From Cyclobacterium xiamenense (GTDB lineage Bacteria; Bacteroidota; Bacteroidia; Cytophagales; Cyclobacteriaceae), in contig NZ_WIOK01000002.1 of NCBI RefSeq assembly GCF_009467825.1, forward strand, positions 1-64,000: a DNA stretch of 64,000 nt. The letters are read 5' to 3'. This document shows positions 1 to 9,100 of this stretch, one piece after another. The position numbers were made by a program, and so were the translations under genes. The notes beneath the pieces are model-generated. The model saw only the letters and a list, made by a program, of their open reading frames with translations. It was not told the DNA's origin and ran no database searches. Every line of letters begins with the position of its first letter. The first letter of the stretch is position 1.

Positions 1-151
1 CAGCCTAAAGACGAAAACGATCAAAAACCCTTTCCGATGGGATAACTATGCCCCATTGACAAAAAAGCAAAAAAGAGGTACTCGATTCACCAGAAAATTG
101 TACTTTACCGTAGCGGAATTGTACTGTCGATCAGAGCAAATAATCATAAAA

Positions 152-195
152 AAAAACCACGAAGGATATAGTTTCATCCTACGTGGTCAAATTTT
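152..195. terminator. Bidirectional terminator-like hairpin
   Basis: The arms at 157-168 and 176-187 are complementary with one mismatch. An A-run lies on the left and a T-rich stretch on the right, so it could end transcription in either direction. It probably serves a gene to the left of the window or backs up the stronger hairpin at 221-262. Confidence 0.45.
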
Positions 196-220
196 ATTGG
201 ATTTTCCAAGAAGCCCTACA

Positions 221-262
221 AAAAAAAAGAGGCTGTCTCCTTCGTAAGAGACAGCCTCTTTT
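221..262 (-). terminator. Rho-independent terminator of the sterol-desaturase-like gene
   Basis: Perfect 12-bp stem (228-239 with 248-259) with an 8-nt loop. The run of A at 221-228 reads as a U-run on the minus strand, directly past the stop codon of the minus-strand gene ending at 280. Confidence 0.85.
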
Positions 263-279
263 AGCACTTGTGCGGTGGA

Positions 280-1254
280 TTAATCTTCTTTTTTCAACAA
301 GGAATTTTCGTTGCTTACCAAAATGGGACGCGGAGCCTGGCTGGCCCGGTTCTCGGTGGGCTTTTCCAAGGCTTCTCTCTCGCGAAGCTCCCGGTTTTTG
401 ATTACCTCGTCTCCTGGTTTTCCGAAAAGTATCTGAAATACCTCGGTTCCATTTTTCGCTTTCCTAAGGTCTTTGACGATATCTGCCCATTCGTGGAAAT
501 TAAGATAAATCGGATTGTAGGAAGTGACGGGCTTGGTTATTCCGTAGTTGGGGCGTTCGCCTTCCGGCATGAAGGTACCAAATATTCGGTCCCAAATAAT
601 GAATGTGGAACCATAATTCTTATCCAGGTAATGTGCATCGCTCGCGTGATGAACACGGTGGTGAGAAGGCGTGGTAAAAAAGTATTCGATGGGCCTGGGA
701 AGTTTTGTAATGTATTCGGTATGGATCCAAAACTGATACAACACAGCTATCTGATGACAAATAAAGAAGACAAAAGGATCGAATCCCATGAGCATCACCG
801 GTACGAAGAAGATGATTTTTATATGTTGGGTCCATCCCAGGCGGAAGGATACCGAAAAGTTGTACTTGGAAGAATTGTGATGCGTAATGTGCGTAGCCCA
901 CCAAAAACGCTGCTCGTGCGCTACCCGGTGTGCCCAATAGCGGGCAAAATCAATGGCAAAAAAGCAAGCAATAAACGACCACCAGGTAGCGGGGATTTTC
1001 CAGGGTACCAGGTTCCAGCAAAACAATGCGATTCCAAAGATAAACACTTTAAGCAAGGCACTGATGCCCACGTTTACCAGGCCGATCGTCGTAGCAGCCA
1101 AGAAATCTTTCTTATCATAGGTGTCTTTTTTTTGGTATAAGCTAATTCCCCACTCGATGAATACCAATAAGAACATCACAGGAGCTGCCCACAGGATGAT
1201 ATTGGGCCATTTGTCCGCACCCAAATCTTCCATTGTTAAATGATTTTCAAACAT
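280..1254 (-). CDS. Sterol desaturase / fatty acid hydroxylase family membrane protein
   Basis: This 324-residue integral membrane protein belongs to the non-heme di-iron hydroxylase/desaturase superfamily (ERG3-like). It carries the expected histidine clusters: HxxxH at 109-113, HxxHH at 122-126 and HxxHH at 199-203, with an extra histidine at 178. Hydrophobic segments lie near residues 19-40, 51-82 and 91-107, ahead of and around the metal ligands. Bacterial members oxidise lipid acyl chains or ring compounds, and the substrate cannot be read from the sequence. The long Lys/Glu/Arg-rich tail after about residue 270 is cytosolic in appearance. It stands alone, about 150 bp downstream of the secG terminator, and has its own terminator. 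The family call is firm; the reaction is unknown. Confidence 0.85.
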   Translation of the reverse strand: MFENHLTMEDLGADKWPNIILWAAPVMFLLVFIEWGISLYQKKDTYDKKDFLAATTIGLVNVGISALLKVFIFGIALFCWNLVPWKIPATWWSFIACFFAIDFARYWAHRVAHEQRFWWATHITHHNSSKYNFSVSFRLGWTQHIKIIFFVPVMLMGFDPFVFFICHQIAVLYQFWIHTEYITKLPRPIEYFFTTPSHHRVHHASDAHYLDKNYGSTFIIWDRIFGTFMPEGERPNYGITKPVTSYNPIYLNFHEWADIVKDLRKAKNGTEVFQILFGKPGDEVIKNRELREREALEKPTENRASQAPRPILVSNENSLLKKED

Positions 1255-1350
1255 AAATCGTGATTTTGGTTGATTTTTTATGGTTGTTAAAACGTTAAAT
1301 TAATCATATTCCTCCTTTTCTTCAATGTTTTCGGGGATTTGTTGGAAAAT

Positions 1351-1380
1351 AAAAAAAAGGCCTGTTTAAAAAAACAGGCC
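1351..1380 (-). terminator. Terminator downstream of secG
   Basis: The arms 1359-1367 and 1372-1380 pair perfectly. The A-run at 1351-1358 gives a U-run on the minus strand. It closes the miaB-to-secG operon. Confidence 0.85.
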
Positions 1381-1405
1381 CGGTAAATATCGTTTAAATG
1401 TTTCG

Positions 1406-1777
1406 TTACTCGACGGAATCAGCTCCGCTTTCGGCGTCGATCGGTTCTATCGGCTGGCCCTCTGTAGGGAGTAGTGGCTCGTCATCGAAGGAAGGCGTCA
1501 GAATCTGTTTTTGCGCGTTTTCGACGTTAGGTGAACTAAACCCGGAAGGAGCGCTGGTTTTATGAAAGGCCGAAGATCCGAGCGACAGTACCAAAATGGC
1601 AATGGCCAATACCCAGGTCGCCTTTTCAAGGATGTTACCCGTTTTGGTTACACCCATGATTTGAGAAGCGCTTCCGCCAAATGCGGCCCCCACTCCTCCT
1701 TTGGAATTTTGGCCAAGAATAACCAAAATCAACAACACCGCCAACACTATAATGATACTAATTAGTACTACAAACAT
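1406..1777 (-). CDS. secG: Preprotein translocase subunit SecG
   Basis: This 123-residue inner-membrane protein would be the small SecG component of the SecYEG channel. Two hydrophobic segments (about 1-22 and 51-70) flank a Gly/Ser-rich linker containing the typical QNSKGG and FGGSAS stretches. The tail after residue 75 is acidic and proline-rich, longer than in proteobacterial SecG, as is common in Bacteroidota. It is the last gene of the minus-strand operon and starts 3 bp after the preceding TPR-like gene. A strong terminator follows. Confidence 0.93.
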   Translation of the reverse strand: MFVVLISIIIVLAVLLILVILGQNSKGGVGAAFGGSASQIMGVTKTGNILEKATWVLAIAILVLSLGSSAFHKTSAPSGFSSPNVENAQKQILTPSFDDEPLLPTEGQPIEPIDAESGADSVE

Positions 1778-1780
1778 GTT

Positions 1781-2629
1781 TTATGCTTTTAATTTCTCAA
1801 TTTGATCCGCAAAGTAAGTCTTTTTCTTTGGGAATTTCAATATTAATTTTCTATATATTTCAATGGCCTCCTGCTTTTTATTTTGCTTTACCAACAGCTT
1901 GGCGAAGGATTCGGAGAGCATGGAATCGTTTAAATGAGTGCTCTTTTCGGAAAGGTCTGGCAGGTCCGGCTGGGATTCTATCTGCTCACGTGGTAAGCGA
2001 ATCGGCTTTTCCTGAAATGAATTGATTAGTGCTAGTTGTTCTTTTTTCCGATGATCCGATACCAACCGTTCCTCTTTTTTGGCAATGCTTTCGATCAAAT
2101 CACTCCCCTCCGAATCCGGGTTTGCCCCCGGATTTACCTCCTTTTTTTTTTCTGGGGTTGCATCGGAAGACCCGCCGCCATCATTTTTTTTTATTTTTTT
2201 CAGGTTTTCCTCTAGCCTGCGCAGGATTTCATCCCGGTTGGGTCGGGAGCTGCTGGGTTCGGGTGTTTCTGGTATTGCGGCGGCTTCTGGCTGGTCCGGT
2301 TTGGTAGAGGACTCCTTTTCTGCCAGGTTGTTTTCTTTTTTTTCTTCTGCCACCTCTACGGACGGCAGGTCTGGAAAGCGAACCTGAGGTAATGAAATGC
2401 TTCCTGTAAGCAAGCCCTTTAGTCGTTTTCGATTGGGACTGAGCACGGCCGCGGCGTGCAACAGCGCATTTGACGTACCTGAGGATCGTTCCCACTCGTA
2501 TTTCGCACCAAGTACCTTCGGTATCAAGAAATAGGGGAAATCCTCCTGCAAAGAAAGCACGTCTTTAAAATCTTCTGGACTCAATTGCTCCGATTTTTGA
2601 AGCAGGGCTAGAAATTCTTGAGCGTTCAC
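1781..2629 (-). CDS. TPR-like hypothetical protein upstream of secG
   Basis: This 282-residue protein of unknown function has three visible parts. An N-terminal globular segment covers about 1-90. A charged low-complexity linker, rich in Lys, Glu, Pro and Ser, covers about 95-235. A C-terminal helical pair (about 240-280) resembles a tetratricopeptide repeat, with the pattern A..L..Q.K..EAIEIY..L....P. A protein of this layout commonly sits between lptE and secG in Cytophagales, which supports its being real. No signal peptide is seen, so it is probably cytoplasmic. The start chosen is GTG at 2627-2629. Function is unknown. Confidence 0.75.
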   Translation of the reverse strand: MNAQEFLALLQKSEQLSPEDFKDVLSLQEDFPYFLIPKVLGAKYEWERSSGTSNALLHAAAVLSPNRKRLKGLLTGSISLPQVRFPDLPSVEVAEEKKENNLAEKESSTKPDQPEAAAIPETPEPSSSRPNRDEILRRLEENLKKIKKNDGGGSSDATPEKKKEVNPGANPDSEGSDLIESIAKKEERLVSDHRKKEQLALINSFQEKPIRLPREQIESQPDLPDLSEKSTHLNDSMLSESFAKLLVKQNKKQEAIEIYRKLILKFPKKKTYFADQIEKLKA

Positions 2630-2671
2630 AGCATTTCAGTTTACGTTACTTTTAGTAAGGTACTTATTTTT

Positions 2672-3208
2672 TTACCAATTAGCCACTGTTGAGGTGAAAA
2701 CATCTTGGATGATGTTTTCAAATATTACTTCTACCAGTTCTGTCTCTACCTGCAGCAGGGAGGTGGTGCGGGGATCGTAATCCTGGAAAAACGAAAAGCT
2801 TTTCTTACCATTTTCTTCCTCGTTGGCCAGATTCACGAAATCCACTTCCACCCCTATTGTGATGCGCATCTGACCAGCTCTGTCGGGTTGGTTGCTGTTG
2901 GGATTGGATACCGTAGCCTGAGGACTGATGGTGTACCGGGTGATGGCTCCGGATAGCTGTAGGTCTCCGCTGTTTCGTATCAATTCCAATTGCGTGTTTC
3001 GCTGAAAATAATCCTTAAGCTCTTCCGTAAATAATTGCCCCATATTGGCCGGTCCTCCGCCGGAGTCATTGAAGAAATTCGCCACCGAAAAGGTCTTTGT
3101 GACGTTGTAATCCAGGGTGGTTCCCGTAAAGCTGTACTCTATCTTACAGGCATGCATCCAGCAGGATGCCAGGCAAATCAGAACCAGGGAAAACTTACTG
3201 GATGTCAT
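2672..3208 (-). CDS. lptE: LptE-family lipoprotein (LPS assembly)
   Basis: This 178-residue protein resembles the LptE family, the outer-membrane lipoprotein partner of LptD that inserts lipopolysaccharide. A short signal peptide ends in a lipobox-like LASC with Cys16 as the likely lipidated residue. The body shows the family pattern: a polar beta-rich domain, a motif containing FTEELKDYF, and an alternating strand region with I-x-R-Y-x-I near residues 110-116. The coding region overlaps the end of the upstream sigma-54 activator gene by 14 nt, implying translational coupling. LptE proteins diverge strongly, so the call rests on pattern and on the conserved neighbourhood. Confidence 0.82.
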   Translation of the reverse strand: MTSSKFSLVLICLASCWMHACKIEYSFTGTTLDYNVTKTFSVANFFNDSGGGPANMGQLFTEELKDYFQRNTQLELIRNSGDLQLSGAITRYTISPQATVSNPNSNQPDRAGQMRITIGVEVDFVNLANEEENGKKSFSFFQDYDPRTTSLLQVETELVEVIFENIIQDVFTSTVANW

Positions 3209-4508
3209 ACTGCTTTATTTTTCGATAAAGGGTCCGTTCCGAAATGCCCAGGTCCATAGCTGTGTATTTTCTTTTGTTCTGGTGTTTTTTTAGTGCCCTG
3301 CTGATCAATTCTTTTTCTTTTTTTTCCAACGATAGGGAGTGATCGTCCTCTTCGTGTACAATGTCCTCGATAATGTCTTCTTCGTAGCTGCTTCGTACCG
3401 ATTCCTTCTCCTCTGCATTCGCATTTTTGTCGCTCAATGATTCCAGGACCAGCGGCAGGTTTTTGGAAGGAGCAGGACGGTCTTCGTAGGAATTATCCGT
3501 ATCCATATCGTCAAAGAGCGTTTGGTGTTTTTTCATAATTGTTTGATCCAACCCGCCCGAACGATACGACTCAAGAATCAACTTTTTCAATTCGGTCATG
3601 TCTTTTTTCATGTCAAACAAGACCTTGTAGAGAATTTCCCGCTCGGAGAAATCCGAAAAACTATCCTGTTGCCCCTTGTTTCCAGGCAGGGAGGCAGGTA
3701 AACTACTTCCTTCTTTCGGTAAATACCTGGCAAGTGTATCGGCATCTACCTCGCGCTCCTGCTCCAATAACGAAATCTGCTCTGCTAAATTTTTTAGCTG
3801 CCGGATATTTCCCGGAAAAGGAAACTTGGTCAGCAGAATTTTTGCCTCATCGGTCAAAACAATAGGTTTTACCTGATATTTTTCCGAAAAGTCCGTGGTG
3901 AATTTCCGAAAGAGCAAGACCATGTCCTCACCTCGCTGCCGCAAAGGGGGTACAAAAATCGGAACGGTATTGAGCCGGTAGTACAAATCTTCTCTGAATT
4001 TGCCCTTTTCCACCGCCTTTAGCAGGTTTACATTTGTGGCAGCGATTACCCGCACGTCGGTTTTCAGGACTTTGGAGGAACCCACTTTTATAAACTCCCC
4101 GTTTTCGAGCACACGCAAAAGCCGGGCCTGGGTTCCAAGGGGCATTTCTCCGATTTCATCCAGAAAAATCGACCCTCCGTCGGTGACTTCAAAGTACCCT
4201 TTTCTTGCTTCGTGCGCCCCCGTAAATGAGCCTTTTTCGTGCCCAAAAAGCTCGGAATCTATCGTGCCTTCCGGTATTGCCCCACAGTTAATGGCAATGA
4301 ATTTTCCATGCTTTCGCTTGCTAAGGGCGTGAATGATCTTCGAGAAAGACTCCTTTCCGCTTCCGCTTTCTCCCGTAATCAATACCGTCATTTCCGTGGG
4401 CGAGGCCTGCATGGCTACCTGGATGGCATGATTCAATAAGGGGCTGTTGCCAATGATTCCAAACCGTTGTTTGACACTAAGAATTTCTGATTCGCTGATT
4501 GGGACCAT
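3195..4508 (-). CDS. Sigma-54-dependent transcriptional activator (AAA+ / Fis)
   Basis: This 437-residue activator of RpoN-dependent promoters begins directly with the AAA+ domain and lacks a receiver or sensor domain. Walker A (GESGSGK, 46-52), the sigma-54 contact loop GSFTGA (93-98, a Ser variant of GAFTGA) and Walker B (IFLDEIGE, about 113-120) are all present. A long acidic linker (about 290-390) leads to a Fis-type helix-turn-helix at the C-terminus. I chose ATG 4506-4508 because it follows the miaB stop and has a purine-rich tract just before it; an in-frame start at 4565 would overlap miaB. The operon position between miaB and lptE is typical of Bacteroidota. Its target genes and signal cannot be seen. 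Confidence 0.9.
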   Translation of the reverse strand: MVPISESEILSVKQRFGIIGNSPLLNHAIQVAMQASPTEMTVLITGESGSGKESFSKIIHALSKRKHGKFIAINCGAIPEGTIDSELFGHEKGSFTGAHEARKGYFEVTDGGSIFLDEIGEMPLGTQARLLRVLENGEFIKVGSSKVLKTDVRVIAATNVNLLKAVEKGKFREDLYYRLNTVPIFVPPLRQRGEDMVLLFRKFTTDFSEKYQVKPIVLTDEAKILLTKFPFPGNIRQLKNLAEQISLLEQEREVDADTLARYLPKEGSSLPASLPGNKGQQDSFSDFSEREILYKVLFDMKKDMTELKKLILESYRSGGLDQTIMKKHQTLFDDMDTDNSYEDRPAPSKNLPLVLESLSDKNANAEEKESVRSSYEEDIIEDIVHEEDDHSLSLEKKEKELISRALKKHQNKRKYTAMDLGISERTLYRKIKQYDIQ

Positions 4509-4522
4509 ACCTTTTTTCCTGA

Positions 4523-5986
4523 TTATCGGTCGATGACTTCTCCAAATAAGGTGGCTGAGGAGCAATCCGTAATCCGTACCTGCACGTAATCCCCGACCGC
4601 TAACCCTTGCGAAGGAACGATCACCACTTTGTTTGCGGAGTTTCTTCCCTTTAGTTCTGCGGCAGAGCGTTTGGATTGACCCTCAATTAAAATCTCCTGC
4701 ACGCGGCCAATGTCTCGTTGGTTACGCATCAGGGAAAGTTGATTTTGTTTTTCGATGATTTCCTGGAGTCGCCGTTTTTTTATCTCCAACGGTACATCGT
4801 CTGGTAACTTTTTGGCGGCCAGGGTTCCGGGGCGTTCCGAGTAATAAAACATGTAGGAGAAATCGTACTGGACCAAATCCATCATGCTGAGGGTGTCCTG
4901 GTGTTCTGACTCCGTTTCCGTGCAAAACCCAGCGATCATGTCGGAAGAAATGCCACAGTCTTCGCCCAGGATTTCCCGGATTTTCCGAACCCGATCCAGG
5001 TACCAGTCCCGGTCATAGGTGCGGTTCATCAGGGCCAATACACGTGAATTGCCGCTTTGTACCGGCAAATGAATGTATTTGCAAATGTTGTCGTGCCGTT
5101 TCATGGTCAGCAGCACCTCGTCCGTGATGTCCTTGGGGTGAGAAGTGGAAAACCGCACCCGCAATTTAGGATCGACAAGTGCGACCATCTCTAGTAAATC
5201 GGAAAAATGGATCACTTCCGATAGTGCGGTCTCTTTCTTGGTCAGCCGGGCCTTGTTGTTTTCCTCTGCGGACCATTTGTAACTGTCTACATTTTGCCCC
5301 AAGAGGGTAACTTCCTTGTATCCTTTTTCAAACAGTTCGCGGGCTTCTTTCACGATGGAATGGGGGTCCCGGCTTCTCTCGCGGCCCCTGGTAAACGGAA
5401 CCACACAGAAAGAACACATATTGTCACAGCCGCGCATGATGGAAATAAATGCCGTAACACCGTTGGAATTGAGCCTTACCGGGGAAATATCCGCATAGGT
5501 TTCCTCTCGCGACAAAAAGGTGTTCACCCCTTTGTTGCCTACTTCGGCCTGTCCTACCAGGTTGGGCAAGTCCCGGTACGCATCCGGCCCCACGACCAGG
5601 TCGACCAATTTCTCTTCTTCAAGCAATTTTTCCTTGAGTCGTTCGGCCATGCATCCCAGCACCCCGATCGTGAGTTCGGGGTTCTCAGACTTGACCTGAT
5701 TAAACTGGCTTAGGCGCTTCCGCACCGTTTGCTCTGCTTTCTCCCGGATCGAACAGGTATTTAGAAAAATAACGTCCGCACTCGTGAAATCAGACGTCGT
5801 ATCAAACCCATGGTCCTTCATAATGGAAGCCACGATCTCGCTATCAGAAAAATTCATCTGACAACCGTAACTTTCAATGTATAATTTTTTTGTTTTCCCC
5901 GTACTTTCATCCGCGGTGATCGCAACGTCACAACTTTTCTCTTCCTCATCCCGGATGATATCGATGTCTTTGATGATGTTTTCCAT
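4523..5986 (-). CDS. miaB: tRNA-2-methylthio-N6-dimethylallyladenosine synthase
   Basis: This 487-residue radical-SAM methylthiotransferase would convert i6A37 to ms2i6A37 in tRNAs that read codons starting with U. The N-terminal UPF0004 domain has cysteines 42, 78 and 112 for the auxiliary cluster. The radical SAM motif CxxxCxxC is at 187, 191 and 194. A TRAM RNA-binding domain occupies the last 65 residues. The length is a little above the usual 440-470 because of about 33 extra charged residues at the N-terminus. It is the first gene of the minus-strand operon. A -7-like TAnnTTTG lies 23-30 bp before its start (6016-6009). Confidence 0.96.
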   Translation of the reverse strand: MENIIKDIDIIRDEEEKSCDVAITADESTGKTKKLYIESYGCQMNFSDSEIVASIMKDHGFDTTSDFTSADVIFLNTCSIREKAEQTVRKRLSQFNQVKSENPELTIGVLGCMAERLKEKLLEEEKLVDLVVGPDAYRDLPNLVGQAEVGNKGVNTFLSREETYADISPVRLNSNGVTAFISIMRGCDNMCSFCVVPFTRGRERSRDPHSIVKEARELFEKGYKEVTLLGQNVDSYKWSAEENNKARLTKKETALSEVIHFSDLLEMVALVDPKLRVRFSTSHPKDITDEVLLTMKRHDNICKYIHLPVQSGNSRVLALMNRTYDRDWYLDRVRKIREILGEDCGISSDMIAGFCTETESEHQDTLSMMDLVQYDFSYMFYYSERPGTLAAKKLPDDVPLEIKKRRLQEIIEKQNQLSLMRNQRDIGRVQEILIEGQSKRSAAELKGRNSANKVVIVPSQGLAVGDYVQVRITDCSSATLFGEVIDR

Positions 5987-6008
5987 TGGCTGACTTTCTT
6001 TCAGACGG

Positions 6009-6016
6009 CAAATTTA
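6009..6016 (-). promoter_or_regulatory. Possible -7 element of the miaB operon
   Basis: On the minus strand this reads TAAATTTG, an exact TAnnTTTG, 22 bp upstream of the miaB start. No convincing TTG is seen at the -33 spacing, so support is partial. Confidence 0.4.
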
Positions 6017-6164
6017 ATAAAATACAGACAGATTGTCAGGATAACGTCGCATTATTATGGAGCAAATATGCGGTTTGGATTTTCATTCGGGAAAAATTGA
6101 GATTACCCCTGATTTTTTGTAAATTTTTGGTGTAGTCTTTGATACGATTGGTCTGAACAATAAA

Positions 6165-9100
6165 TTGTATGTAACACGGGAGTGGGTTGTTTATCCACTC
6201 TTTTTTTTACCCATATTTGTAGTCTTGAGCAAGCGAAAAAACATACTGCGACAGATTTTTAAAGTAGCCGGCTGGATTTCCCTGGTCCTGTTCCTACTTC
6301 TGGCAGTCCTGTTGCTATTCATTCGAAGTCCTTTTGGTCAGAAACTACTCGTAGGCAAAGCGACGAGCTACGTATCCGAAAAAACAAACACGAAATTTTC
6401 CATCGATCGCTTGTTTGTCACCTTCCGCGGCGATCTTTTTTTGGAAGGTCTCTACCTGGAAGACCAAAGAGGAGACACGCTTATTTATTCACACCGGCTG
6501 GAGACCGGAGTGTCCTTGCTCCCCTTTTTTAGAAAAAATGAACTTGCCATTTCCCGTTTGGAATGGGAAGGCCTGCAGGCAAACGTTCGCCGGGATACAT
6601 CCGGGACCTTTAATTTTGATTTCCTTCTGGAGGCATTTTCGGGTTCCCCAGCGGATAGCACCTCCCGTTCCGAACCACAGCAGGAGCAACCCCAGGCCTT
6701 TCCGGAAATTTCTACGGGCCCGGTAGTCCTTCAACAGTGGAAAATCCGCTACGAGGACGATTTTTCCGGTACGGACGCTACCCTGGACCTGGGCGAGTTG
6801 AACGCAAAATTGGAGAGGATGTCCCTGGACAGCATGGCGTTTCATGTTAGCAACCTCCATTTTGAAAATAGTGAGTTTAGTTACATCCAACGGGAGCCGC
6901 TTCCGGAAGAAACGGATAGCAGCGATTCAGAACTTGCCCTGCCCTTGCTTATCCTGGATCGGTTATCCCTCAGCAATATTCACGTACAGTATCAATCTTT
7001 ACCGGATGGCATGGATCTGGAGGCTAGTATTGGGGAGTTTCTGCTGGATTTGCCGGAAGCAAACCTGCCGGAAAAACGCATTCGTATCAACCGAGTACAG
7101 CTCAAGCACAGCCAGGTGGCCTACCGCAGTTTACAGGAAGAAGGTGATACGAGAACCGGGTCCACAGCGGATGCTCCAGCAGATGATTTTTCCTGGCCGG
7201 AATGGAACATAGAACTGGCTTCCCTGGATTTGGTAGAAAACGAAATAAGGTATCAGGTGGCAGATAAGCCTGTCCGCACCGGAGAATTTGATCCCGATAA
7301 TTTGGTGCTTACAGGTATCAACATGGAGTTTGATCACGTGTTTTTTACTACCCGGGGGGCCGGAGCTTCCGTTAAGCAGTTGGCTTTCCGCGAGCGTTCC
7401 GGATTTGCCCTGGAGAAGTTTCAGCTGGATCTTGGCATGGACACTACAGGCCTGCGGCTGGAGGAGATCCGGATGGCTACTGGCTCGAGTAAGCTAGCCG
7501 GTGCCTTGAGCCTTTCGTTTGAGTCACTGGACCGTTTCATTGCCCGGCCGGAAGACTCCGGCTTTGCGATCCGGCTTGGTGAGTTGGGGCTGGGCTTGAC
7601 GGATGCTTATTATTTTGCTCCGGAGTTGCGGGAAGATCCCTACCTTCGAATACTCGAAAGCAAGCCCCTTTCCGGGGAAATCGAGGCCTCGGGTACGTTG
7701 CAGTCCGTGAAACTCGAAAACGTTGCAGCGCATTGGGGAAGCCAGACAGGGATGCATTTGCACGGCCAAATCGGGTCACCGATCGATCCCGAGCGGATCT
7801 CCTGGCGGTTAGACACCCTTACGTTTGCCAGTGTTCGGGAGGACTTAAACCGGCTTTATCCGCAGGATAGCCTGGGGATCGCTTATCCGGACAATCTGGG
7901 CCTGGCGCTTCGTAGCGAAGGGACCCTCGAGGAATTTTCCCTAAACTCCCGGTTGGATGCCTTCGAAAGCAGCATGGGCCTGGAAGCAACCGCTACCGCG
8001 GCCGAAGGTGGCTACACCTACGCTCTTCGGTCCGATTTATCCAGCTTTCCCCTGGGCAACTTGTTGCAGAATTCCGAGCTTGGAAACCTCGGCTTTACGC
8101 TTATAGCGGAAGGAAATACCGGACCTCCCGAAGCTCTGGACCTGGTGCTCGAAACCCAAATCAGCGAATGGGAGGTATTCGGGCACGACTATGCCGGGCT
8201 TCGGTTGCAGGCGGACATTTCGGAAGGTCTGGGAAAGTTGGAACTATCCCAGGAGGAGGAGTTTCTCGATTTGCAGCTGCGGGCGGAGGTAGACCTGGAT
8301 CCTAACGATTTCGACCTGCAGCTGGATTTCAATCTCAACGGCGCTGACTTGAACGGGTTGAACCTAAGTTCCCGCATGCTCCGCATAGGAATGGACCTGA
8401 CGGCAAATGCGAAAGGAAACGGCAGCAGTTACGAGTTGCAATCCCAGCTTAGAAACGGTACCGTGGTGCTGGAGGAGCAATCCTTGCCTATGGGTGATTG
8501 GGATCTTGCGCTTGGCGTCAGTCCGGATACCACTGACTTTAGGGTAGAGAGTAATTTGTTACAGGGAACCCTTCATGCAAATGCCGATCCGAGCCGCATT
8601 ATGGACGGGCTGCTTCGGCATGTTAACCGGTATTTTTCCGACAGCCTGCCCCGGTTGGACAGGCAGGATTCTACGGGACTACTGGCAGATTTGGTGCTTA
8701 AGGTACGTCCCACGCTTTTACTTGACGAGGTGGTCTTGCCGGGGCTGGAGCGAATGGATGAAGGATCCATCGAAGTTACTTTTGACGAAGCAAATGCGGC
8801 CCTGGAGGGAAGGGTTGATTTCCCGTACCTGTCCAATTCCGGTTTAGTCATGGATAGTCTGGGTATTCGAATTCACAGCGATTCGGAGAATTTTGACTTT
8901 GGTTTCGGGCTGGTAGGATTGGAGTCCGGCCCAGTCTCTTTGGGACGTACCTACGTTACTGGCAAAATTCTTGAAAAAATGCTCTACCTGGACTTCAATG
9001 CCTGGGATGAGGAGGAGTTGCTGACGCACGTCGCCTTTGATGTGAGCCCCGTCCCGGATAGCCTGCGTATTCACGTAAATCCAGACAGCCTGATTTTTAA

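Noticed and set aside
268..1140. Long plus-strand open frame (290 residues) opposite the sterol-desaturase-like gene
   Set aside because: It is the complement of a gene with clear histidine motifs and has no family pattern of its own.
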